Shown here in pieces: positions 9,112 to 16,845 of a DNA stretch of 64,000 nt. The notes beneath the pieces are model-generated. The model was given only the letters and a program-made list of their open reading frames with translations. It did no database searches and was not told where the DNA came from. The DNA comes from Fibrobacter sp. UWB10 (GTDB lineage Bacteria; Fibrobacterota; Fibrobacteria; Fibrobacterales; Fibrobacteraceae). The position numbers and the translations under genes were made by a program. The first letter of the stretch is position 1, and each line of letters opens with the position of its first letter. Where the stretch lies: contig NZ_FXUE01000004.1 in assembly GCF_900182935.1 (NCBI RefSeq), positions 124,001-188,000 on the forward strand. Reading direction: 5' to 3'.

Positions 9112-10716
9112 ATGGATATCAAGAAGATTTCCGAGTTTTTGACCCCGGCCCTTTGGCTTGCGGGTGGGCTGATGATGCTTGCGACCGTTGCAAATGCAGC
9201 ACCGGACCCGAACTTCCACATTTACATTGCGTATGGCCAGTCCAACATGGAAGGCAATGCGACGAACTTTGACAAGAATGTCGACGGTAAGGAACATCCT
9301 CGCGTAAAGATGTTCGCAACGACGTCTTGCAGTAACCTTGGTCGCCCGACAGTGGGCGAGATGTACCCGGCAGTGCCTCCGATGTTCAAGTGCAACCAGG
9401 GCCTTTCTCCGGCAGACTGGTTTGGCCGCCATATGGCAGACTCCCTGCCCGATGTGACAATCGGTATTATTCCGGTGGCGCAGGGCGGCACGAGTATCCG
9501 CCTGTTCGACCCCGATGACTACAAGAATTATCTTAATTCTGCCGAAAGCTGGCTGAAGAACGGTGCCAAGGCTTACGGTGACGATGGTAACGCCATGGGC
9601 CGTATTATCGAAGTGGCCAAGAAGGCTCAAGAAAAAGGCGTCATCAAGGGCATTATCTTCCACCAGGGCGAAACCGATGGCGGCATGAGCAATTGGGAAC
9701 AGATTGTCAAGAAGACTTACGAATACATGCTCACGCAGCTGGGCCTTAAAGCAGAAGAAACCCCGTTTGTCGCCGGCGAAATGGTGGACGGCGGTTCTTG
9801 CGCGGGCTTTAACAGCCGCGTGCACAATCTTTCCAAGTACATCGTCAACTTTGGCGTGGCAAGCTCCAAGGGCTACGGAAGCAAGGGCGACGGCCTCCAC
9901 TTTACCGTAGAAGGCTACCGCGGCATGGGTCAGCGTTACGCCCAGGAAATGCTCAAGCTTGTGAATGTGACTCCGGTGGATCCTGAACCGCAGACTCCGT
10001 TCAAGGGAGAAGCTCTTGCGATTCCGGGCAAGATTGAGGTCGAAGATTTCGATATTCCGGGTAAGGGCCGGAACGAAGACGGTACCACCAACGATTCTTA
10101 CAGCGACGATAGCGAAAACCACGGCGATTCCGACTACCGCAAGGATACCGGCGTAGACCTTTACAAGAAGGCTACCGGAATTGCCGCTGGCTACAACACT
10201 ACCGGCGACTGGCTCGAATGGACTGTCAATGTTGCCGAAGCAGGCGATTACACCGCTGCAGCTTCTGTTGCTACCGACGGTACGGGTTCCTTTACGCTCT
10301 CTATCGATGGCAAGTCCATTGGCGAATTTACGGTCACGGGTTCTAGCTACGATGATTTCACCGAAGTCAAGCAGAAGGTGACTCTCCCGGCCGGTAAGCA
10401 TATCCTGCGCATGGATGTGACGCAGCAATACTTTGATATCGACTACATCAGCTTCTCGACGGAGCAGAATCCTTGCGATGGTTGCGAAGCACCTTGTGCC
10501 GATTGCAACACAAAGATTGCCGACGTGCGTCTGAACATGCCGACCGAAGCCGAAAACTTCCGCCTTTTCGACATGAACGGTACCTATCTTGGCGTGGTCC
10601 GCGCAACGGGCAAGGCGGAACTCCGCAAGAATGCCGCAAGCCTGGTCAAGCGAGGAGGATCCTACATGGCGAAGTCCATGAACGGCCGCACGATGATGAT
10701 TCAGGTGGCAAAATAG
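9112..10716 (+). CDS. CE6 acetyl xylan esterase with CBM6 and C-terminal tail
   Basis: A 534-aa secreted esterase. ATG 9112 follows AAAAGGAG and starts a signal peptide ending at VANA. The SGNH-type CE6 domain (sialate-O-acetylesterase-like fold) covers about residues 30-290. Ser44 lies in YGQSNMEGN, a conserved block is IIFHQGETD, and Asp260/His263 lie in GDGLHF. It removes acetyl groups from xylan, which opens the backbone to the GH30 and GH43 neighbours. CBM6 lies at about 304-448 (IPGKIEVEDFDIPGKG), followed by a short Cys-rich linker (NPCDGCEAPCADC), and the tail at about 470-534 (FRLFDMNGTYLGVV). Architecture matches the CE6-CBM6-tail esterases known from the F. succinogenes xylan cluster. 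Confidence 0.9.
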   Translation: MDIKKISEFLTPALWLAGGLMMLATVANAAPDPNFHIYIAYGQSNMEGNATNFDKNVDGKEHPRVKMFATTSCSNLGRPTVGEMYPAVPPMFKCNQGLSPADWFGRHMADSLPDVTIGIIPVAQGGTSIRLFDPDDYKNYLNSAESWLKNGAKAYGDDGNAMGRIIEVAKKAQEKGVIKGIIFHQGETDGGMSNWEQIVKKTYEYMLTQLGLKAEETPFVAGEMVDGGSCAGFNSRVHNLSKYIVNFGVASSKGYGSKGDGLHFTVEGYRGMGQRYAQEMLKLVNVTPVDPEPQTPFKGEALAIPGKIEVEDFDIPGKGRNEDGTTNDSYSDDSENHGDSDYRKDTGVDLYKKATGIAAGYNTTGDWLEWTVNVAEAGDYTAAASVATDGTGSFTLSIDGKSIGEFTVTGSSYDDFTEVKQKVTLPAGKHILRMDVTQQYFDIDYISFSTEQNPCDGCEAPCADCNTKIADVRLNMPTEAENFRLFDMNGTYLGVVRATGKAELRKNAASLVKRGGSYMAKSMNGRTMMIQVAK

Positions 10717-10762
10717 GCCTATTTTGCCCTAGTTGTCAGCTAAAGTTTACAAAAGGATTGGG

Positions 10763-10796
10763 AAAACCCCGGAATGTTTCCGGGGTTTTGCTTTTG
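10763..10796 (+). terminator. Rho-independent terminator
   Basis: AAAACCCCGGA pairs with TCCGGGGTTTT around a short loop, followed by GCTTTTG. It is similar to the hairpin at 8988, as expected if the CE6 genes duplicated together with their control region. Confidence 0.85.
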
Positions 10797-10862
10797 TTGA
10801 CTATTTATCCATAAGTTTTGGCCTTTTTTACGTAAAAAAGGCAATTTTTGAGGGTAATTTTA
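10797..10862 (+). promoter_or_regulatory. Regulon site D and -10-like element of the second CE6 gene
   Basis: TTGACTATTTATCCA (10797-10811, centre 10804) is degenerate in the right arm. TAATTTTA begins at 10855, 51 nt from the centre. The start codon is at 10885. Confidence 0.65.
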
Positions 10863-10884
10863 GGGTATTGCAAAGGAGTGTGGT

Positions 10885-12558
10885 ATGGACCTTAAAAAAG
10901 TCTCTGAATTTTTAACCCCGGCCCTGTGGCTTGTCGGCGGGCTCATGATGCTTGCGTCGCTTGCCAGTGCGGCGCCGAACCCCAATTTCCATATTTATAT
11001 CGCTTACGGCCAGTCGAACATGGCCGGTAACGGCGAAATCGTGCCTTCCGTGGACCAGGCCACGAATCCCAAGAATTTCTTGATGCTTGCTTCGCACAAC
11101 GCCAATGCGAGCCAGCGTAGCGGCAAGACGACTCAGTCTATCAAGACGGGCGAATGGTACCCGGCAATCCCGCCGATGTTCCACCCCTTCGAAAATCTTT
11201 CCCCGGCGGACTACTTCGGCCGCGCCATGGTCGATTCCCTGCCGGGCGTTACCGTGGGTATTATCCCGGTGGCTATCGGTGCGGTGAGCATCAAGGCTTT
11301 CGACAAGGACCAGTACAAGGCTTATTTCAGTTCTGCGGCAAGTTATATCCAGAACTGGGCGAAAGACTACGATTCCAACCCTTACCAGAGAATTGTGGAC
11401 CTGGGCAAGAAGGCTAAGGAAGTGGGCGTCATCAAGGGCTTTATTTTCCACCAGGGCGAAACCGATGGATCTGGCACCGAATGGCAGAACAATGTATACA
11501 AGACCTACAAGGACATTGTAAACGCTCTTGAACTGGACGAAAACGAAGTCCCGTTTGTTGCCGGCGAAATGATGAACGACCCCACGGGTAACTCCGGCCA
11601 GGGCAGCTGCTGCAGCTCCAAGAACGGCGGTATTGCGCAGCTGAAGAGCAAGTTCAAGAAGTTCGGTCTGGCTTCTTCTCAGGGGCTGAAGGGTAACGGC
11701 AAGGACCCCTACCACTTTGGCCGTGAAGGCGTGATTGAACTCGGCAAGCGTTACTGTTCCGAAATGCTCAAGCTTATTGACAAGACGATTGACCCGGATG
11801 CTCCGGCAGTGAACCTGGTTGACCCGAGTCAGTCAACCGTTCCGGACGAACCGCCTGAGGAATATGGTCCGTATGGCGAAGCGCCGGCAAAGATTCCGGG
11901 TACCATTGAAGTCGAAGAATACAACAAGGGTGGTGCCGACAAGGGCTACTACGATTTGAGCAAGGGCAACGAAGGCGGCAAGTTCCGCAAGAACGATGTG
12001 GACATTTACCAGCCGAACATGGGCCTGGTCGTTGGCCACTGCCAGACGGGTGAATGGCTCAAGTACACCGTGAAGGTGGAAGCCGACGGCGAATACGAAA
12101 TTTCTGCGCTTGTGGCTAGCGACAATACGACGGGCGGCTTCGAGCTGTATATGGACGATACCCGCATCGGAGAAAAGATCGTGAGCGAAGGCAAGGGCTT
12201 TACCAGCTTTACGACGGTGAGCGGCGGCAAGGCTAGCCTGAAGGCGGGCGAGCACGAGCTGAAACTTGAAATCGTAGGCGACTGGATTGATATCGACAAT
12301 ATTGAATTCAAGGCAGTCCAGAGTGACGAGCCTCCGAGCGGGATTGATGCGATTCGCCTGAACATGACCGAAGCTGAAAGCAACTTCAACTTGTTCGATA
12401 TGCAGGGCAAGCATGTGGCAAGCTTCAATGCCTCAGGCATGGATGCGGCAGTCCGCATGGTCAAGGAAGGTGTCAAGGGTATCCGCCAGGGAGTGTATTT
12501 GGTTCGCTCTGCCGGCAAGATGGGCATTAAGCAAAAGGTGGTGACCTATGAAAAGTAA
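10885..12558 (+). CDS. CE6 acetyl xylan esterase paralogue with CBM6 and C-terminal tail
   Basis: A 557-aa secreted esterase with AAAGGAG upstream of ATG 10885. The N-terminus (MDLKKVSEFLTPALWLVGGL) is nearly the same as in the preceding gene, and the signal peptide ends near ASA. Ser44 lies in YGQSNMAGN, the block FIFHQGETDG is kept, and His277 lies in DPYHFGREG. A Cys pair (GSCCSSKNGG) is an insertion relative to the paralogue. CBM6 lies at about 336-476 and is more divergent (IPGTIEVEEYNKGG, GEWLKYTVKV, WIDIDNIEF). The tail at 482-557 contains FNLFDMQGKHVASF and GIRQGVYLVRSAGK. It is a tandem duplicate of the upstream CE6. A 27-codon reading frame overlaps its 3' end by 11 nt. Confidence 0.9.
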   Translation: MDLKKVSEFLTPALWLVGGLMMLASLASAAPNPNFHIYIAYGQSNMAGNGEIVPSVDQATNPKNFLMLASHNANASQRSGKTTQSIKTGEWYPAIPPMFHPFENLSPADYFGRAMVDSLPGVTVGIIPVAIGAVSIKAFDKDQYKAYFSSAASYIQNWAKDYDSNPYQRIVDLGKKAKEVGVIKGFIFHQGETDGSGTEWQNNVYKTYKDIVNALELDENEVPFVAGEMMNDPTGNSGQGSCCSSKNGGIAQLKSKFKKFGLASSQGLKGNGKDPYHFGREGVIELGKRYCSEMLKLIDKTIDPDAPAVNLVDPSQSTVPDEPPEEYGPYGEAPAKIPGTIEVEEYNKGGADKGYYDLSKGNEGGKFRKNDVDIYQPNMGLVVGHCQTGEWLKYTVKVEADGEYEISALVASDNTTGGFELYMDDTRIGEKIVSEGKGFTSFTTVSGGKASLKAGEHELKLEIVGDWIDIDNIEFKAVQSDEPPSGIDAIRLNMTEAESNFNLFDMQGKHVASFNASGMDAAVRMVKEGVKGIRQGVYLVRSAGKMGIKQKVVTYEK

Positions 12559-12631
12559 TGAAATTTCAATTATCAAGCAGATTGCGTTCTTCTCGGTAGT
12601 CGCGGTCGTGCTCGGATTCCTTTACGGTTAG
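12548..12631 (+). CDS. 27-aa predicted single-span membrane peptide overlapping the CE6 stop
   Basis: ATG 12548 lies 11 nt inside the CE6 gene in another frame and encodes 27 residues up to TAG at 12629: MKSNEISIIKQ, then a hydrophobic run IAFFSVVAVVLGFLYG. A charged N-terminus followed by one membrane span is typical of small membrane peptides. The overlap suggests translational coupling with the esterase; no separate Shine-Dalgarno is obvious. A clear terminator follows at 12659, so the reading frame sits inside the transcript. Function is unknown. Chance occurrence is possible at this length. Confidence 0.45.
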   Translation: MKSNEISIIKQIAFFSVVAVVLGFLYG

Positions 12632-12658
12632 GACTTAAACTCTCTCTCTTTTGAATTA

Positions 12659-12686
12659 CCCCTGATTGCAAAATCAGGGGTTTTTG
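12659..12686 (+). terminator. Rho-independent terminator
   Basis: CCCCTGATT (12659-12667) and AATCAGGGG (12672-12680) form a perfect 9-bp stem with a GCAA loop, then TTTTTGTTTT. Confidence 0.92.
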
Positions 12687-12713
12687 TTTTGGAGCCTATT
12701 TTGACGCCTATCT

Positions 12714-12779
12714 TTGACAATTTGTCAAAGGATTATGTGGGAAAAGGGGGTATTTTCCCCCGTTTTTAGGGTAATTTTA
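12714..12779 (+). promoter_or_regulatory. Regulon site E and -10-like element (best palindrome)
   Basis: TTGACAATTTGTCAA (12714-12728, centre 12721) is a near-perfect palindrome over 15 bp. TAATTTTA begins at 12772, 51 nt from the centre. The start codon is at 12831. It lies clear of the upstream terminator. Confidence 0.8.
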
Positions 12780-12830
12780 CTATAAAGAAATTTGCATGGG
12801 CGGTGGTGCGCCCGCAAAAGGAGTCTTAAC

Positions 12831-15155
12831 ATGGGATGGTTTAAAAGTTTGGGCATTGCCCTCGCTAGTTCTTGTGCAGTTTACGCTGTAACAGTTAACA
12901 ATCCGATTATGTATGTCGATAGCCCGGACCCCTCGATTGTCCGCGTTGACGACGCCTATTACATGGTCACGACGACCATGCATTTTGCCCCGGGCGTGCC
13001 CGTTTTCAAGAGCACCGATTTGGCCCAGTGGCGCACGGTGGGGTATGCTTACCAGACGCTCACCAACAATGACCAGCAAAACCTGAATGGCGGCAAGGAC
13101 GCCTATGGTAAGGGTTCTTGGGCGTCGAGCATTCGTTACCACAAGGGATTTTTCTACGTGCTGACTCCGTCTTACACGACGGGTAAAACTCATTTGTACA
13201 AAACCGCCGACGTGGAAAGCGGCCAGTGGTCCGAAGTGCAGCTTCCGTTCTACCACGACCCTTCTCTGTTCTTCGATGATGACGGCACCGTGTGGGTGTT
13301 TTACGGCAGCGGCGACCAGATCAGCTATGTGCAGTTGAATGACGATGCGAGCGGCGTCAAGCAGGGCGGCAAGAGCGGCAAGCTTGGCGGTGTGAGCGTG
13401 AACCAGGCAACCGGTAAGAGCGGCTATATTGTGCAGCAGGAAGGCTCGCACATGGAAAAGGTGAACGGCGAATACTACCTGTTCACGATTTCCTGGCCGA
13501 ATGGCTCCTGCCGTACCGAAGTGGTTTACCGTTCCAAGAGCCTGCTTTCGGGCTATACCGGTAGGGTGTTCTTGGCCGATAACGGCGTTGCGCAGGGTGG
13601 CATCTTTGATACGCCCGAAGGCAAGTGGTATGCACTTTTGTTCCGCGATTCCGGCCCGGTTGGCCGTATGTCGCACTTGGTGCCGATGGAATGGAAAGAC
13701 GGCTGGCCCGTGCCCACGAGCGGTTCCAAGGCCCCTTCTACAATTGACTTGCCGGAATCTCCGCTGCCGGGCTACGGCATGGTGACTTCTGATGACTTTG
13801 AATCTGGCGAACTTGCTCTTGAATGGCAGTTCAACCATAACCCCGATAACAAGAACTGGAGCTTGTCTGCAAATCCGGGCTTCTACCGCATTACTACGAG
13901 CCGCACTGATAGCCGCGTGGTGAATGCGAAGAACACCTTGACCCAGCGCTCTTTTGGCCCCAAGTGCTCTGGCCGTACGCTTGTCGATGGCACCGGCATG
14001 AAGGATGGCGATATGGCTGGCCTCGTTGCCCTGCAGGACGACAAGGGCTTTGTGGCGCTCGCTAAAGATGGCGGTAGCTACAAGGTGGTGATGTACACCG
14101 GAAACAAGAATGGTGAAAGCCTGAAGGATAGCAAGGCGATTTCTGGTTCCAAGGTTTACCTGCGAATTGATTTTGACTTGCCGATTGACCGCGGCACCGC
14201 CTACTTCTACTACAGTACCGATGGCAATACTTGGTCAAAAATCGGTAGCGACGTGAAGCTCAATTACGACCTCCACATGTTCGTGGGCGTCCGTTGGGGC
14301 CTCTTCAACTTTGCGACCAAGCAGGCCGGTGGTTACGCAGACTTTGATTGGTTCAAGGTCGGTACCGACGTGAACGATGAAATTTATCTCGATGGCGCTG
14401 GCTCTGAACCTGTTCCGCAGACTCCGTTCTGCGCTGCTGGTGAAAATTGCCCTGCCGTTGCGCTCCCGGGCAAGATCGAAGCAGAAAACTTCGACGTTCC
14501 GGGCAAGGGTAAAGATGGCACCTCTTACTATGACGCCGATTCCGAAAACCACGGCGATAGCGATTACCGCAAGGGCACGGGCGTTGACCTTTACAAGAAG
14601 GCGACCGGCGTCATTGTGGGCTACAACAGCGAAGGCGACTGGCTCGAATACACCGTGAACGTAAAGGAAGCAGGTGATTACACCATGTTCGCGGCTGTTG
14701 CTGCGGCTGGCTCTACCTCGAGCTTCAAGCTCTCCCTGGACGGCAAGGACATTACCGAAGAAATCGCGGTGCCGGCAGCAAGCTCCGGCGAAGAGAATTA
14801 CGACGATTACAACAAGGTGAAGGCCAATGTAACGCTCCCTGCTGGCGAACATGTGCTCCGCTTTACGGTTACTGGCGCCTGGCTCGATATTGACTACTTC
14901 ACATTCGTGAAGGGCGCAAACGCTACGGACCCGGAACCGATTGATCCGACGGGTATCGCAAATGCAGTGCGCTACGATGTGCAGGCCGAACAGGTTTACC
15001 GCGTGTATGGCCTGAACGGAAACTTTGTGGGCTCCGTGTTTGCGACAAGTGCAAGCGAGGCTCAGTCTAAGGTGCGCGCCATGGTTTCGGAAAAGGGCGT
15101 GTACCTGATTAGAGCGAAGAATGGGATGGTTCATCGCTTTACGGTAACGAAGTAA
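12831..15155 (+). CDS. GH43 beta-xylosidase-type enzyme with C-terminal beta-sandwich, CBM6 and tail
   Basis: A 774-aa secreted enzyme; ATG 12831 follows AAAAGGAG and the signal peptide is GIALASSCAVYA. The GH43 propeller covers about residues 22-310, with acids in DSPDPSIVR, YHDPSLFFDDDG and EGSHMEK. About 320-510 is the beta-xylosidase C2-like concanavalin-type sandwich (SDDFESGELALEWQFNHNP to GGYADFDWFKVG), which closes the active site in the xylosidase-type GH43 subfamilies. CBM6 follows at about 543-693 (LPGKIEAENFDVPGKG), then the tail at 708-774 (YRVYGLNGNFVGSV, KGVYLIRAKNG). It probably releases xylose or arabinose from short xylo-oligosaccharides or branches. The CE1-type gene follows 24 nt downstream, so the two form an operon. 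Confidence 0.9.
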   Translation: MGWFKSLGIALASSCAVYAVTVNNPIMYVDSPDPSIVRVDDAYYMVTTTMHFAPGVPVFKSTDLAQWRTVGYAYQTLTNNDQQNLNGGKDAYGKGSWASSIRYHKGFFYVLTPSYTTGKTHLYKTADVESGQWSEVQLPFYHDPSLFFDDDGTVWVFYGSGDQISYVQLNDDASGVKQGGKSGKLGGVSVNQATGKSGYIVQQEGSHMEKVNGEYYLFTISWPNGSCRTEVVYRSKSLLSGYTGRVFLADNGVAQGGIFDTPEGKWYALLFRDSGPVGRMSHLVPMEWKDGWPVPTSGSKAPSTIDLPESPLPGYGMVTSDDFESGELALEWQFNHNPDNKNWSLSANPGFYRITTSRTDSRVVNAKNTLTQRSFGPKCSGRTLVDGTGMKDGDMAGLVALQDDKGFVALAKDGGSYKVVMYTGNKNGESLKDSKAISGSKVYLRIDFDLPIDRGTAYFYYSTDGNTWSKIGSDVKLNYDLHMFVGVRWGLFNFATKQAGGYADFDWFKVGTDVNDEIYLDGAGSEPVPQTPFCAAGENCPAVALPGKIEAENFDVPGKGKDGTSYYDADSENHGDSDYRKGTGVDLYKKATGVIVGYNSEGDWLEYTVNVKEAGDYTMFAAVAAAGSTSSFKLSLDGKDITEEIAVPAASSGEENYDDYNKVKANVTLPAGEHVLRFTVTGAWLDIDYFTFVKGANATDPEPIDPTGIANAVRYDVQAEQVYRVYGLNGNFVGSVFATSASEAQSKVRAMVSEKGVYLIRAKNGMVHRFTVTK

Positions 15156-15179
15156 GGACCCATAAAAAAGGAGCGAAGG

Positions 15180-16679
15180 ATGTTTGGTATGAAAAATTTG
15201 GGCAAGGTGGTGCTTGCCTTCGCAAGTGTTGCGCTGCTTACGGGTCATGCTGTTGCTGACAACATCACAGTTGACGGAAAATCCCGCAGCATGCTCGTGT
15301 ATGCTCCGTCGGGAATCGAAAAGAATCGCCCGCTCATCATTCAGATGCACGGCATGAACCAAGATGCCCCCTACCAGAAGAATGCGGCGAAGTGGGAATC
15401 CATTGCCGATACCGCGCGCTTTGTGGTGGTGTTCCCCAACGGCGAAAATAAGGCCTGGGACATCGGTGGCAATAAAGACATCAATTTTATCAAGGCCATC
15501 ATCAACGAGATGTACAACAAGTACGGCATTGATAAAAACCGTGTGTACGTTTCGGGATTTTCGATGGGTGGCATGATGAGTTACCATGTGGCAAACAAGA
15601 TGGGCGACCAGATTGCGGCTATTGCGCCTGTTTCGGGTGGCGGTGGCGTGAATTCGCCCAAGCGCGCCATGCCGATTATGCATACGCACGGTACCACCGA
15701 CGACGTGGTGAATTATAACAGCACCGTGAATACCCTGAAGGGCTGGGTCAATGCGCAAAAATGCTCCAGCAATTCGCAGAAGATCAAGCCGTATCCGTCG
15801 ACCAAGCCGGGCTCTGCCGCATCGCTTGAAATCTGGAGCGGCTGCACCGATGGTGTCGAAGTGCGCTTGCTGACTATTGATGGCAAGGGCCACTGGTATT
15901 CCATGGACGAAGCCGTGAGCGTGAACACAAGCGTGGAAATCTGGAATTTTGTGAAGAACTACTCGCTGGACGGTTCCAGCATTACTCCGCCGACCCCTGC
16001 GATTGTCGTTCCCACGAACCGCGAAGAAGTCTTTAACGGAGGCTTTGATTCGAGCGCCGTGGCTTGGGACTTGCAGACGCATGGTGACGCTCAGGCCACC
16101 GGCGATGCGAAAGACGGCAAGTACAAGCTCGATATTTCGGCAATCGGCACACAGAATTACCAGGTGCAGCTGATCCAGCACGACTTGCGCCTTGTAAAGG
16201 ACCAGTGGTACGAAATCAGTTTTGATGCCAGTGCAAGTGCAGCCCGCACGCTCGAAGTGAACGTAGAACAGCATACCGATCCGTGGGCTAGCTACCTCAA
16301 GGAAAAGCAGAACTTCGAAATCGGTACAGATGTAAAGAACTTCAAGTTCAATTTCCAGATGACTGCCGCTACCGATACCAACAGCCGCTTGAGCTTTAAT
16401 GCGGGCGCTGCGACGGGCTCGCTCACCTTGGATAATGTGGTGCTTAAAAAGATCGATGCCCCGACGGATCCGGAATTGACTGGCATTGCACCGAAAATGG
16501 GCTCGGTTGTCGCTGCTACCGCCGAATATGCGGTATATAGCCTCTCCGGCAAACGCCTCGGAACGGTAAAAATTCGCCATGCGACGGAAACGGAGACTTT
16601 GTTGAAGGCCAAATTCGGGAAGGGCGTCTACATGCTCCGTAGCGAGAACGGCAAAAAGACCTTGTTCCATGTTAAATAA
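15180..16679 (+). CDS. CE1-type (feruloyl/acetyl) esterase with CBM4/9-like module and tail
   Basis: A 499-aa secreted alpha/beta-hydrolase with AAGGAG before ATG 15180. The signal peptide covers about residues 1-28. The esterase domain covers about residues 29-270: oxyanion region MHGMNQDAP, nucleophile Ser128 in GFSMGG, and a probable catalytic His in GKGHWYSMD. It resembles the CE1/PHB-depolymerase-like group that cleaves ferulate or acetate from xylan. Unlike most neighbours it lacks CBM6; instead about residues 286-424 (NGGFDSSAVAWDL to LTLDNVVLKKI) resemble a CBM4/9 jelly roll. The tail is at 435-499 (YAVYSLSGKRLGTV, KGVYMLRSENG). It lies 24 nt after the GH43 gene and has no promoter site of its own. 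Confidence 0.85.
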   Translation: MFGMKNLGKVVLAFASVALLTGHAVADNITVDGKSRSMLVYAPSGIEKNRPLIIQMHGMNQDAPYQKNAAKWESIADTARFVVVFPNGENKAWDIGGNKDINFIKAIINEMYNKYGIDKNRVYVSGFSMGGMMSYHVANKMGDQIAAIAPVSGGGGVNSPKRAMPIMHTHGTTDDVVNYNSTVNTLKGWVNAQKCSSNSQKIKPYPSTKPGSAASLEIWSGCTDGVEVRLLTIDGKGHWYSMDEAVSVNTSVEIWNFVKNYSLDGSSITPPTPAIVVPTNREEVFNGGFDSSAVAWDLQTHGDAQATGDAKDGKYKLDISAIGTQNYQVQLIQHDLRLVKDQWYEISFDASASAARTLEVNVEQHTDPWASYLKEKQNFEIGTDVKNFKFNFQMTAATDTNSRLSFNAGAATGSLTLDNVVLKKIDAPTDPELTGIAPKMGSVVAATAEYAVYSLSGKRLGTVKIRHATETETLLKAKFGKGVYMLRSENGKKTLFHVK

Positions 16680-16741
16680 AAACGGTCGCTTTTATCGGTA
16701 AAAATTGCTGAAATTCGCTTAAATTCAGAAATAATATGACA

Positions 16742-16777
16742 AACGGCATTGACAAATAGTCAACGCCGTTTTGCTTT
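16742..16777 (+). terminator. Rho-independent terminator enclosing regulon site F
   Basis: AACGGC pairs with GCCGTT and TTGAC with GTCAA inside it, followed by TTTTGCTTTT. The palindrome of the next promoter is therefore also the upper stem of this terminator. Confidence 0.75.
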
Positions 16778-16814
16778 TCTGGGTGAGTTTTCCCTTTTTT
16801 TAAGAATATTTTTT
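16749..16814 (+). promoter_or_regulatory. Regulon site F and -10-like element of the GH27 gene
   Basis: TTGACAAATAGTCAA (16749-16763, centre 16756) has perfect arms. TATTTTTT begins at 16807, 51 nt from the centre. The start codon is at 16846. Confidence 0.75.
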
Positions 16815-16845
16815 TAGGTGTAAATATCATCATGGAGTGATGAAG

